Shown: positions 1-9,186 of the stretch, one piece after another
Layout of the letters: each line of letters begins with the position of its first letter
How positions within the stretch are numbered: the stretch's first letter is position 1
Source: Entrophospora sp. SA101
Taxonomy: Eukaryota; Glomeromycota; Glomeromycetes; Entrophosporales; Entrophosporaceae
Length of the DNA: 37,870 bases
NCBI GenBank assembly: GCA_958430865.1
Contig: CAUDNR010000096.1
Location: forward strand, 1 to 37,870
Direction: 5' to 3'
The notes under the pieces: generated by a model
What the model saw: only the letters and a program-made list of their open reading frames with translations
The model's database searches: none
Told to the model about the DNA's origin: nothing
Position numbers and translations under genes: made by a program

Positions 1-157
1 GTTTGATTATAAAAGTGTGAGATAATTTTGATCTTGCTGATGATCTGGACTTAGAGAGGCTACAGCTATATTCTTGTGAAGTTTCAGAAGCAACGGACTC
101 TGTGTAACCGCCTGCCTATTATACAAATGACTGTTGCACAAAATGAGTGTCCATTAT
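1..157 (+). pseudogene. Possible C-terminal tail of an unrecognised ORF, joined to a transposon end
   Basis: Read on plus from about base 21, a short open frame (start DNFDLADDLDLE) runs to a TAA near base 108. It is acidic and has no start in the window, so it could be the tail of a gene beginning to the left. After the stop comes unrecognised sequence up to about 157, where homology to the hAT MITE of 23649-24249 begins abruptly. I do not recognise the peptide and it may be chance. Confidence 0.15.
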
Positions 158-573
158 GCTAATACTAATACTATGCCAATATTATTATTGTCTGACTAAT
201 TACAAAAATGGAAATTTTCTATGCGAAAGAGTATCAATATAATGATGACGACAATAGTTGATGATAATTTTACATGTGAATGAATAAACACTTCCAGTAC
301 AAGGTCCAATAGTTCATTGGCTTCAAGTTCCAATGATTTAAGTGGTGGTTCCAGAAGACCTTTAAAAAACGAATTGTAACACATGGTTTTGCGTGGAAGT
401 ATTTTGAAAAAGTGAAAGATTCAAATGGAAATAAATTCGTAATTTGCAAATTAAAAAAAAAAAAACGAAATATTATTATTATTGTTATAAAAATAAATTT
501 AGTTGACTAAAATAATCAACTAAATAGTCAACCAGTAGTCGACTAAGTATTTTTTGGACGATTCCAACCTCTA
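158..573 (-). mobile_element. hAT MITE, truncated copy (TIR at right end only)
   Basis: This is the reverse complement of the element at 23649-24249. It ends at 573 with CGATTCCAACCTCTA, the complement of the other copy's TAGAGGTTGGAATCG terminus. Next to the TIR is a run of TAGTCGAC-like subterminal motifs (about 505-548). The plus strand at 372-450 still encodes the start of a BED zinc finger (RIVTHGFAWKYFEKV, then C in VICKL) after a Ser-rich stretch. The element is therefore an internally deleted hAT that kept only the transposase N-terminus. The left end is lost at about 158. Poly-A and ATT runs lie between the BED remnant and the TIR. Confidence 0.75.
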
Positions 574-2352
574 AAGTTTACTGTAACGCTTCAGTGGCAA
601 GACTCTCGTTATGGTTGTATCTTGATCGTTTTCGGTGACCTATTCCTGGGTCATTCTCTAAATTAGAATCTGATATTCCTGGAGAAATTAATTTGAAGAT
701 TTCTATCTAAATATTAGTTAAAGCCGAATTTCCACTTGATTGAGTTGATTGAGATAAGATTGTTTTCGTACGAAGGCCATGGTTTCAACATATTCGCAAT
801 TGGGTAAATGACATACGCTCGGCTTTGTAAGTGAAAATCTTTTTCACTGCAATCTCGTGTCCACATTTTTGGTATTGTAAACTATTCAAAAGATGTCGAG
901 AAAAATTCCTTATGACATTCCGGTCAGGACCCTTGTACTGAAAAATCGACATTTCTAACAATGTTATCTTCAAGATATTATATGCAAGGGTTTTAAGGGC
1001 ATAGATAATGATACTTATCAAATTATTTTCCTTCAAGTAACTTGCAAATTTCAATGGCATTTCATTAAATGAAAATTTTGGATTCAATCCTGTCTTTTTA
1101 CCAAACAATTGTTTGAAATCCTTCTGTAGATTTTAAATTTTTCTGAATATTTTTTATCGCTATTAAGTTTGTATGATTTATGCTTAGGTTCTATTAAATT
1201 AATTATTCTGTCAAATTTTTAATTTGTATCATATATCTGGACGAAAGAGCCCAACCAACAATCCACAACAAATTCGGTGGTGAAGGTAAGCATTTTTGTT
1301 TAATTGTTATTTTTCAAAAAAGTTACAAGATTTTGAAATTAATAAAGACTTTGGTTGAATTTTACAAGAATCGCTTCACTTATTTATAGTTATGTTAAAC
1401 GCAAAAGAATTTTCTTGAAGAGTAACGTGATCAGCGCTATCTTTTGCCTAGGGGTAGGGGGTTCAATACGAATGTTACACACTAAGATGTTCCAAATCCC
1501 CTGAAATTCATAAAAATAAACACACTTTTTGATTCAAAAAATATTTGTTCCTTGAGGTAAAAGAGAAGTAGTGGTCAAGTTCTTTTTACGTCTAAGGTTT
1601 TGTTTATTTTTTTTTTTCAAAAAAAGTTTTTTTATTTAAGCCTTATTTTAATTAAACATTATGTTTTTTTGCTAACACCTTTTTAAATAATGTATTGGAC
1701 TTCAAGTGTTGCAACAACAAAGGTACTGTGGGCACCAAGTCTGCCCAAACACAAGAGTTAGTTAAGTTTTGATGATAGATTTGTTCTTTTTATTACATTA
1801 TTATTATTTACCGATCTACATTATATTTATAGAATGAAGGGTTAATGAGCAGAAATAAAGATCTTTGAATAATATAATTAGAATTGTTAATTTATTTCAT
1901 TTTATACATTCACTTAAAATAATACAGATTTCTAACATTCTATTTAAAATGAATCTATGGTTGAATTATTGTTACACGAGGTATTATTACTATACTCCTA
2001 TTTGTATATTAATGATGTATATAATAATAACATTATGTTAATATTTATTTGTCTTCTTTCAAAAAATAGATCTATAATCATTGTTATGTACAATTATAAA
2101 GTCTACATTAAAAATTTTCCTGATGTTGCTTGTGTGTTGAGTAATTGCTTCATAAAGTTCAACGATTTTCTTTTTTGATTGGATTATATAGTATTAAAAA
2201 TATGTAAATATAAAAATAAAATGAGTTATTATAACCTGAATACAACCTACATTCCTTTTTCTAGCCATATTTTTATTCTTTTACAACCTGATCCTCGCAT
2301 ATTTTAAAAAAGAGAATTTTTCAAAAAAAAAAAATTTATATAAAATAGATAA
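574..2352. other. AT-rich intergenic stretch with decayed coding scraps
   Basis: No supported gene. On minus, an open frame at 785-1108 (107 codons, no ATG at its left end, contains FSFNEMPLKFASYLKENN) is richer in polar residues than chance AT-rich frames and could be a decayed exon, but I do not recognise it. Another minus stretch opposite 2060-2180 reads IVELYEAITQHTSNIRK and may be a fragment of a repeat ORF. The rest is poly-A/T and ATT-rich spacer. Confidence 0.3.
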
Positions 2353-3130
2353 TACATAGGCAACCCCGTTAAACCGAAGGCAATTGTGCAGGGACTTTTC
2401 TTCGGATTAACGGGTTTTTTTTATAATCCGAAGTTATTATTAGAGTCATAAATTAATTCGGATAAACGGGGTAATAAATCTAAAAATTTAGGATTTAGAA
2501 TTTCCTTTATCCATTTTCTGGCAGTGAATTGATTTGGATTCAATGATAAAAAATAATCGCTCTTTTTTAGAATTTCAGAAACAGTAGATTTGCTGACATT
2601 ATATTTAGATGCAAGCTGGTTATTTTTTATGTTTGGTTTTTATTTTTTTCAATGCATATTTATATTTTTTGTGAGATTGTTATAGGCGTATGTTTTCTTT
2701 TTGATACCCCAACTTCTTCAGTAGTTTTTTTTCCTCTTGTTTGCACTAGAGGAAATTCTACCCTGGTTATTAATTTTTGCGAAAATGAAATTTGTGAATT
2801 TGCACATATTCAAATTAGCCAATCAGAATTTCATATCCAAACACTCCACCCCAAAATTTTAATTATAGATTTCAATTTCACATACAATATTATTGGTCCA
2901 ATTTTTATTTCACTTCGGTTTATAAAAATTCGGATTAACGGGGCAATTTTACATATAAATGGCTTCAAAAAACTTAAAAATTTCTTCGGTTTACGGTTTA
3001 TAAAGTTTTATTAGTGACATTCATATTAACGGGGTAATTTACATATGTTTGGCTTTGGGTGTTTTAAAAATTATTCATTTTAACGGGGTTTTCGGATTAA
3101 CGGGTTCGGATTAACGGGGTTGCCTATGTA
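2353..3130 (-). mobile_element. pogo/Tigger-like Tc1/mariner element, non-autonomous
   Basis: Both ends carry the same 20-bp inverted sequence, TACATAGGCAACCCCGTTAA on the left and its complement at 3111-3130. The outermost TA is the likely target duplication. Inside each end are further copies of the motif CGGATTAACGGG in both orientations (2404-2414, 2929-2943, 3093-3120), a subterminal repeat cluster that could bind transposase. The minus strand at about 2484-2720 encodes a CENP-B/pogo N-terminal helix-turn-helix (YNVSKSTVSEILKK followed by DYFLSLNPNQ) with at least one frameshift before it. No DDE domain remains. At about 778 bp it is a deletion derivative of an autonomous pogo. Confidence 0.85.
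2484..2720 (-). pseudogene. CENP-B/pogo-type HTH transposase remnant
   Basis: Read on minus, the peptide starts VSKRKHTPITISQK, then after a frame break KNNQLASKYNVSKSTVSE, ILKKSDYFLSLNPNQF and TARKWIKEIL. This is the standard layout of the pogo/Tigger N-terminal DNA-binding domain: basic start, Q-LA-x-x-Y-x-V-S-x-ST recognition helix, then an L-N linker before the second HTH. The catalytic DDE part is missing, so it is a fossil inside the element at 2353-3130. Confidence 0.7.
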
Positions 3131-3618
3131 TATAGAAGTTGGAATTTTTTTTTTTGGAGTCACGTTTGTACAAACATTTTTTCGTTCACTGGGGCGTTTG
3201 ACAATAACATGGGGAAGCATAGTGGACATTTGATTTCATTGGCTGTTGATCATCACAAATTTATCCAAATTTTATTTGGTCAATTTTGTATATATACAAA
3301 AAAATAAAAAAATCATAACGTCATTAATGCATGACTAGGTTTTTTATTATACAGCCTAATGTTTTATTTACTCTTCTTTGACTTCATAAATTGTTGATTT
3401 ATATTCATCACTATATCATCTATTATATAATATATATCGGTCATTTTCCTATTCAAATAAATTGGTGGACGTGAATATAAACATAAATGTAAATATAAAT
3501 AACCTATGAATAAATTTTTTAAACATGTTTACATTACTTTATATTATCTCCCCATAAAATCATGATGTCGATTCAAGTAATTGTTATTGTTTAAAAAACT
3601 TTTTTCATTTTTTATATA
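3131..3618. other. AT-rich spacer, nothing recognised
   Basis: Between the pogo-like element and the next MITE I see only AT-rich sequence with TATA runs near 3420-3440. No frame above background and no inverted repeat. Confidence 0.5.
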
Positions 3619-4065
3619 TTAAGGGTAGGGGGAATCACGTGATAATTTAATACAAAATCCAAGGATCAAAATTTGACTTTCCAAAATCAATAATTGTCTT
3701 AAAGGCGAAGCTACATGAGACGCATTCAAATAACTCCTGTGTTATTTTATACATGTATTCTGCTGTATAGTAGTTATTGAAAGTGTTTTTGAATAAAATG
3801 TTCTTTTAAAATTCTTCAAAAAACAAAACTCATCCCTAATTAGAGAAACTCATCCCATATTAAAAAAAACTCATCCCATATTAACATATACTCATCCCTT
3901 AGTAACAAATATCCATTTCACATCTAAAATACTTAAAATTTATTATTATCATAGTAATAGGAAAACTTATTGGACATTTTGTGATGATCAATATTGAAAC
4001 CAATAAAAAATTTTTTTGATCCATGATTTACTATTGATTTATCACGTGATTCCCCCTACCCTTAA
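3619..4065. mobile_element. MITE with 25-bp perfect TIRs (TTAA or TA target)
   Basis: The left end TTAAGGGTAGGGGGAATCAC continues to 3643 and is matched exactly in inverse at 4041-4065. TTAA at both outer edges fits a piggyBac-type duplication, but a TA duplication with an AGGGTAGGGG terminus fits equally well. Each TIR contains the palindrome TCACGTGA. The interior has no coding potential and holds a short tandem repeat of ACTCATCCC units (3828-3903, four copies about 20 bp apart). One more ACTCATCCC lies outside at 4129. Confidence 0.8.
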
Positions 4066-4505
4066 ACAATCTTTAATTTTTTCTCTTCTTTTAAATATTA
4101 TCTCATTGTGAAAAAATATGATATAACCTACTCATCCCGTGTTAGAAAAATTTGAATATAAGTAAATCAAATAAATATATAAAAATAAAATATTTCTTTC
4201 TTTAAAGTATAATGAGAATATAAAATAAGTCTATACCTGCAGTATAATAATGATTTATTAAAAATAAAATAAATAATAATAATAAAGGTTGCAATTCTGG
4301 CATAAATAGATCACGGAATCCTTAAACTTTTGTTTCTAATATAACATATTGAAATCAATTTGATCAATTTGATCATTTTTTATTAAAATGTAAAGAAAGG
4401 TCTAAAATATATATCAATGTAAAAAAAAAGATGTGTTTCATAAAATATATTCTAAATTCAATTGAAATCACCTGTTTTACAATATAAAAAAATCAACAAT
4501 CGATT
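4066..4505. other. AT-rich spacer, nothing recognised
   Basis: Poly-A, ATT-rich sequence with a lone ACTCATCCC motif near 4129. No supported gene, RNA or repeat structure. Confidence 0.4.
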
Positions 4506-4688
4506 TTGTCACAAAGTGATAAAACGAATGTCATGGGGGATTGGGGTGTTAGATACAAATATAATCACAAACATAGGGGAAACCAAATAATAAAATCAAT
4601 TAGTAAGGGTTTTGTACCACATAAATATGTTGATCAAATTTTAAAATATTTTTTTGCTATTTACAGTATTAACAAGCGGGAAACTTAA
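4506..4688 (+). pseudogene. Fanzor-like (TnpB-related) C-terminal segment, fragment
   Basis: The open frame from about 4506 reads NVMGDWGVRYKYNHKHRGNQ, then IIKSISKGFVPHKYVDQI. A G-D-W motif followed by a basic K-H-R-G stretch and a helix resembles the segment of Fanzor/TnpB RuvC domains just before the second catalytic acidic residue (inference from family memory). The frame has no ATG at its left end and runs out into the tandem array at 4675, so the second catalytic Glu, the zinc-finger CxxC pairs and the last Asp are absent. Its central 55 bp recur inverted at 6289-6345 beside the large Fanzor-like fragment. Confidence 0.45.
4541..4597 (+). repeat. Left arm of 55-bp inverted repeat flanking the tandem array
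   Basis: ATTGGGGTGTTAGATA and the following bases through AACCAAATAATAAAA are repeated in inverse orientation at 6289-6345 with only a few substitutions. The arm is Fanzor-like coding sequence, so the array between is bracketed by inverted copies of part of that gene. Confidence 0.8.
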
Positions 4689-6235
4689 AAAGTTTATAAC
4701 TTTGGAAGCAACATAGCTACAAAAAAAATTGAAAGTGTTTTTAATCTTTAAGAATCTTATCTACAACTTAACAACGCTATTTTTTTTGTTTAATATAATT
4801 TTTTTAAATTTTTATGTATTGATAGTTATTCGGAATTTATGACAAAACAACATGAAAGTCATCAATGTTAATAAATATTTTTAAAATATGGCTCTGTTAA
4901 ATTGTAGAGACATATTCTGTGAGCTCAAAACATTTTTCAGAATTAAAAATTCTTGTCTGTATGATGAGTTATAACAGTTTTCATGAAAAGCGATTTTCTT
5001 TAATAATTTAATTTTAATATTAAATATAAATGGATTTTAACAGTCGGGAACTTAAAACGTTTATAACTTTGGAAGCAACATAGCTACAAAAAAAATTGAA
5101 AGAGTTTTTAATTTTTAAAGAACTTGTCTACAACGTAACAACGCTATTTTTTTTGTTTAATATATTTTTTTTAAATTTATATGTATTGACAGTTATTTAG
5201 AATTTATGACAAAACAACATGAAAGTACATCAATGTTAATAAATATTTTTAAAATATGGCTCTGTTACATTGTAGAGACATGATTTGCGAGCTCAAAACA
5301 TTTTTCAGAATTAAAAATTCTTGTCTGTATGATGAGTTCATGAAAAGCGATTTTCTTTAATAAAAATTAAAATGGATTTTAACAGTCAGAAACTTAAAAC
5401 GTTTATAACTTTGGAAGCAACATAGCCACAAAAAAAAATTGAAAGTGTTTTTAATCTTTAAAAACCTTATCTACAACGTAACAATGCTATTTTTTTTGTT
5501 TAATATAATTTTTTTAAATTTTTATGTATTGATAGTTATTCGGAATTTATGACAAAACAACATGAAAGTCATCAATGTTAATAAATATTTTTAAAATATG
5601 GCTCTGTTATATTGTAGAGACATATTCTGCGAGCTTAAAACATTTTTCAGAATTAAAAATTTTTGTCTGTATGATGAGTTATAACAGTTTTCATGAAAAG
5701 CGATTTTCTTTAATAATTTAAATATAAATTAAAATGGATTTTAACAGTCGGGAACTTAAAACGTTTATAACTTTGGAAGCAAAATAGCCACAAAAAAAAT
5801 TGAAAGTGTTTTTAATCTCTAAGAACCTTATCTACAACGTAACAATGCTATTTTTTTTTGTTTAAATATAATTATGGTGAGTTAGAACAGTTTATGAAAA
5901 GGCGATTTTCTTATTTTAACAATCAAAATCTTAAAACGTTTATAACTTTGGAAGCAAAATAGCTAGAAAAAAAATTTGAAGTGTTTTTAATTATTAAGAA
6001 CCTTATCTATAACGTAACAACGCCCTTTTTTTTGTTTATTATGATTTTTTAAATTTTGCATTAGTAGACATCTAGAATTTATGACAAAAATTGCTTTTTC
6101 AATATGAAGTACATTAATATTGATAAATATGGCTCTGTTAAATTGTAGATGTATACTCTGCAAGCTCAAAAAAATTTTCAGAATTAAAAAATCTCATCTG
6201 TATGGTGAGTTATAACAGTTTACGTTTCTTTAATT
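4675..6235 (+). repeat. Tandem array, five diverged copies of a ~365-bp unit
   Basis: The landmark CTTAAAACGTTTATAAC followed by TTTGGAAGCAA recurs near 4684, 5051, 5392, 5755 and 5930, spacings about 366, 341, 363 and 176. Each full unit continues with ATGACAAAACAACATGAAAG, ATGGCTCTGTTA, ATTGTAGAGACAT and ATGAAAAGCGATTTTC. The fourth copy is internally deleted and the fifth decays to about 6235. No unit has a long open frame on either strand. The array sits between the inverted Fanzor-like arms and shows no homology to other parts of the window. Confidence 0.9.
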
Positions 6236-6288
6236 AATTAATAGTAATTTGAGTTTATGAAAATGATCGACAAAAAATCTCTACTATT

Positions 6289-6345
6289 AGGTTTTATTAT
6301 TTGGTTTCCCCTATGTTTGCGATTATACTTATATCTAACACCCCA
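6289..6345 (-). repeat. Right arm of the 55-bp inverted repeat
   Basis: Inverse of 4541-4597. Read on minus it gives SYWGVRYKYNRKHRGNQ, the counterpart of GDWGVRYKYNHKHRGNQ at the left arm, but in a different frame from the Fanzor-like ORF immediately upstream. A deletion or frameshift therefore separates them. Confidence 0.8.
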
Positions 6346-7027
6346 ATAACTCACGTTTTTTACGAGCACGAACAAACCCTGCTAAGTACCAGTACTCCTT
6401 GTTGGAACAGCTCACAACTTTTTCATCTGAACTCACTGCTGTAAACAGATCTTTTCTTCCAGGATCCAGTCCAAATACTTTGCATCCATTTAAATCAATA
6501 TTTAATCCTTCATCAACATCCTCTTTATCATCACCAACTTTCTTCTGCAGACCAACTGATACTGCAAGACCATCAGTTTGTATGGAGTAAGCAAAGATTC
6601 GATTTTGGGTGGTGACTTTATTAATATTAAATGCTTCCATCCACCAAATTTCCTTTTCAGTTCTGAATCTTTGAATGGTTGTTACTCCTACTTTTTCAAT
6701 TGATTTGTACATATAATATAAAGCATCAGTATCAACTAATATGTACTTTTGTTGGAAAGAGTATTCAGGCAGAAGTGTGAAGAGACAGAGACCACATTCC
6801 CTGTTATGTTTGGTAAAGGTGCACAGGATTTTATGAAGACCTGAAAGATATGACCACCAGGATGCTTTTATAGACACATCATCAAGAGCTTGATTTTGGA
6901 ATAATGTCTGTTGCACTTTCAAATGAATATATTGAATGCGGGTAGTAAGGTAAATTAGGTATTGTGGATGTGATGTAGAGAGTTTATCAATGGGGCATGC
7001 TGCAACAAAACCAGACAAAGTGAACAT
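6335..7027 (-). pseudogene. Fanzor-like RNA-guided nuclease (TnpB homologue), C-terminally broken
   Basis: 230 codons from an ATG at 7027. Visible features: KYILVDTDALYYMY (about 94-107), a W-W-M stretch (128-130), SIQTDGLAVSV (148-158), and GLDPGRKDLFTAV (186-198) followed by SNKEYWYLAGFVRARKKR (208-225). The G-L-D-P-G-R motif after a TDG-x-x-V-S-V strand fits the RuvC-I region of Fanzor proteins, with D188 the expected first catalytic Asp, and the E-Y-x-x-x-A-G-x-x-R helix after it also fits. The family assignment is from motif memory. The frame stops at once (GC then TAG) where the 55-bp arm begins. RuvC-II, the zinc finger and RuvC-III are missing, so it cannot be an active nuclease. The ATG lies inside a terminus shared with other repeats, so the true N-terminus is uncertain. 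Confidence 0.6.
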
Positions 7028-7400
7028 TGGTATTACCAAAGATTTCAGGGGTCAAAATTTGGTCATTATCATCACAATTAGTTTTATAATGTCCCATTTG
7101 TTAAGTGATATATAGAACTATACCTATATAAAAATAGTTAATATGAAACTAATTTACATCAGATCTACTATGGAGCCCAAAAATTATAGCACCATTAGAA
7201 GTATTTTGAAAAAGGAACAAGGTGAAGAAATTGCTCCTTATATTTTAAAATAAATGATACTCAAACACTGGAAGCTTATCTAAGAAAAGAAAGGATTGCT
7301 TATGAAATTTATCAAGAGGGAAGAAAAATAATAAATGTTAGAAAAAGAAAGCAGGATGAAAGTGTACTTTTACCTAATAAAAAGCAGAAATCTTTGAAAG
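6995..7400 (+). repeat. Repeat copy A (shared with 37376-37740)
   Basis: From TGGGGCATGCTGCAACAAAA onward the sequence matches 37378-37740 closely, apart from small indels and an extra segment near 7290-7350 that copy B lacks. It contains a small plus-strand ORF starting at the ATG of 7170 (MEPKNYSTIRSILKKEQGEE), frameshifted after IAPYIL. The right boundary is the insertion point of the hAT at 7401. This repeat lies directly upstream of, and divergent to, the Fanzor-like gene. Confidence 0.85.
7170..7400 (+). pseudogene. Small repeat-borne ORF, frameshifted copy
   Basis: Starts MEPKNYSTIRSILKKEQGEE, identical in plan to the 60-aa ORF at 37572-37754. A missing base after IAPYIL breaks the frame. 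In the restored phase the remainder contains TQTLEAYL and DESVLLPN, plus a lysine/arginine-rich stretch (about 20 codons) absent from the other copy. The function is unknown. It may be the N-terminus of an element-encoded protein. Confidence 0.45.
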
Positions 7401-7484
7401 TAGTGTTCCTAACCGAAAATCAAATTTTTTACGAATATTCAAAATCAATTTATTCAAGGATATTCGAATATATATAATTTATTT

Positions 7485-7620
7485 CGTAATTATTATGGAT
7501 ACTTGTAATTATTATGGATACTTGTAATTATTATGGATACTTGTAATTATTATGGATACTTGTAATTATTTTGGATACTTGTAATTATTTTGGATACTCA
7601 TAATAATTTTGGATACTTAC
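7485..7620 (+). repeat. Left subterminal array, 7 x 19 bp
   Basis: GGATAC recurs every 19 bp at 7497, 7516, 7535, 7554, 7573, 7592 and about 7611. The first four units end ATTATTAT, later ones ATTATTTT, and the last carries ACTCATAATAA. A single diverged unit of the same repeat precedes the nested MITE at 23649. Confidence 0.95.
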
Positions 7621-7853
7621 AAATGATTATCGATTGATAACAAATAGTACTAACTTATTTATATTTTATCATATTATCTAATAAAAATTTTTAAAGATAA
7701 TAAAAAAATAACTTATATTGTTACAACAATTTAAATATTTTTTCAGAAACATTTTCATTTACTCTCTCTTATAGAAAATGTTTTCTTTCTCATAGAAACG
7801 TTTTCATTTATAAAATAACTCTTTCTCATTCTTGAGTTTCTCAACTTTCAAAT

Positions 7854-8387
7854 ATGAATGGTTCAATTGATTTAACATTAAAAGATGAGCCAACTCAAGT
7901 TTATGAAGAATATGAAAGATATCCAACAACCGATTCTGAAACCTTATCATCCATTTTGCCATTACCAAATAATTCATTGACCACTACCAGCCAAAAAAAT
8001 CATTATAAGAGAGGTAGGTCTTGTGAGAGTTTCATTTGGCAACACTTTAGTGATCATGATTTGAATAATGTTTCTATTTTAAAACAAATATTGCAACCTG
8101 ATAATGATGTGGTTGGTGACTATAATGAAATATCATATTATCTTTCTAGTAATGTAAGGAATGATATTGATCCTTTTAAATAGTGGAATGGAAACAAAAA
8201 TAATTTTCCCATTTTAACAAAATTGGCAAAAAATTTTTATGCATCTCAGCTACATCTGTTGCTTCTGAGATTATTTAGTGATGTAGGAAATATTATTACT
8301 GCCAAAAGGGCTAATCTAAAACCTGAACGAGTGGGAAAGATGGTATTTCTGAAACGTAATTTAAAAATAATTCAACCATTTTCTTAA
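7854..8387 (+). pseudogene. hAT transposase: N-terminus fused to dimerisation domain, one in-frame stop
   Basis: From ATG 7854 the frame runs 109 codons to TAG at 8181, and continues open to TAA 8385-8387. The N-part has a polar leader and the start of a BED zinc finger (SFIWQHFSDHDLNN, about residues 61-74) but no Cys/His pairs. After the stop the peptide WNGNKNNFPILTKLAKNFYA, then LRLFSDVGNIITAKRANLKP and VGKMVFLKRNLKI, is the hAT C-terminal dimerisation domain (W-x-x-x-x-x-x-F-P-x-L then FS-x-x-G-x-I). The RNase H catalytic core is absent. The TAG sits where the family has Trp (PF-x-WW), so TGG became TAG. It is not a working enzyme. Confidence 0.8.
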
Positions 8388-8529
8388 AATTTTCAATGTT
8401 TTTTTCTTTTATAGCAAATATAATTTAGTAGATACATTTGTGGTTTGTTGAATATTTAAATATTTACAAATACAAGTATTTTAAATATTTTAAATAAAGT
8501 ATTTGAAATATCTGAAATAATTAATAATC

Positions 8530-8695
8530 ACAAGTATCCAAAATAATTACAAGCATCCATAATAATTACAAGTATCCATAATAATTACAAGCATCCATAA
8601 TAATTACAAGCATCCATAATAATTACGAGTATCCAAAATAATTACAAGTATCCAAAATAATTACGAGTATCCAAAATAATTACGAGTATCCAAAA
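8530..8695 (-). repeat. Right subterminal array, 9 x 19 bp, inverted relative to the left array
   Basis: Nine units of CAAGTATCCATAATAATTA. Variable positions are CAAG/CGAG, AGCATCC/AGTATCC and CATAAT/CAAAAT. Read on minus the units match those at 7485-7620, so the two arrays face each other just inside the TIRs. Confidence 0.95.
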
Positions 8696-8768
8696 TAATA
8701 TTCGAAATTCGTAATTTTGGATTTACGAATATTCAAATATGGAGTTATAATTATGGTTAGGAACTCTA

Positions 8769-9186
8769 TTTCACACAAATTAGAATTTTTTAAAAATTCT
8801 ACTTTATTGCTCTTTTTTAGTTTCTATTATATTTCAATTCCTATTGATTTCACTCTGATTTTAAAAAATTCTTTAATGTAATATGAAATGCTCATTATAT
8901 CAATAAAAATAAAATTTATTCGTGTATTATGATCTGAATCATATTTTCTTATATTATTACAGATTGTATCACCTAATTATAATCAATCCGGATCATATCC
9001 TACCTTTACAGTGTCATCCAAATATATCGATCATATATAACATAATAAATTCCGGAAACAATTCCAGAGGAATCAACACATGCAAAAGTAAACATGATTG
9101 TTTATGATAAATCAACCACCAGGGCCAGCTTTATTGATAAAATAAAAATAAAATACAGAGTAAGGATATAATATATATTCTATAAA
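8769..9186. other. AT-rich spacer, nothing recognised
   Basis: Poly-T and AT-rich, with TATATA runs. A 61-codon plus-strand frame near 8922 has no plausible features and is taken as chance. Confidence 0.4.

Larger units (their letters stand above)
7401..8768 (+). mobile_element. Non-autonomous hAT element with subterminal 19-bp repeat arrays
   Basis: Ends are TAGTGTTCCTAACC on the left and GGTTAGGAACTCTA on the right (13 of 14 match in inverse), the TAGNG form typical of hAT TIRs. Next to the left TIR lie seven copies, and next to the right TIR nine copies in inverse, of a 19-bp unit (GGATACTTGTAATTATTAT). The interior holds a 178-codon frame joining the first and last parts of a hAT transposase. 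Candidate 8-bp flanks TTTGAAAG and TTTCACAC match at only 5 of 8 positions, so the target duplication is eroded or uncertain. Confidence 0.85.

Noticed and set aside
2652..3014. 120-codon plus-strand ORF
   Set aside because: It lies on the strand opposite the pogo HTH remnant and across the element end. Its Ile/Phe-rich composition is that of a shadow frame.
4675..6235. rDNA or satellite/centromere array
   Set aside because: No rRNA-like sequence, only five diverged units of about 365 bp, and it is bracketed by transposon-derived arms.
6399..6590. 63-codon plus-strand ORF
   Set aside because: Shadow of the Fanzor-like frame on the other strand.
7485..8695. CRISPR-like array (regular 19-bp units)
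   Set aside because: The units are contiguous with no spacers, are mirrored inside hAT termini, and the genome is eukaryotic.
7393..8776. 8-bp target duplication of the hAT at 7401-8768
   Set aside because: TTTGAAAG and TTTCACAC match at only 5 of 8 positions and the right flank does not continue the repeat seen at 37741, so no firm duplication is claimed.
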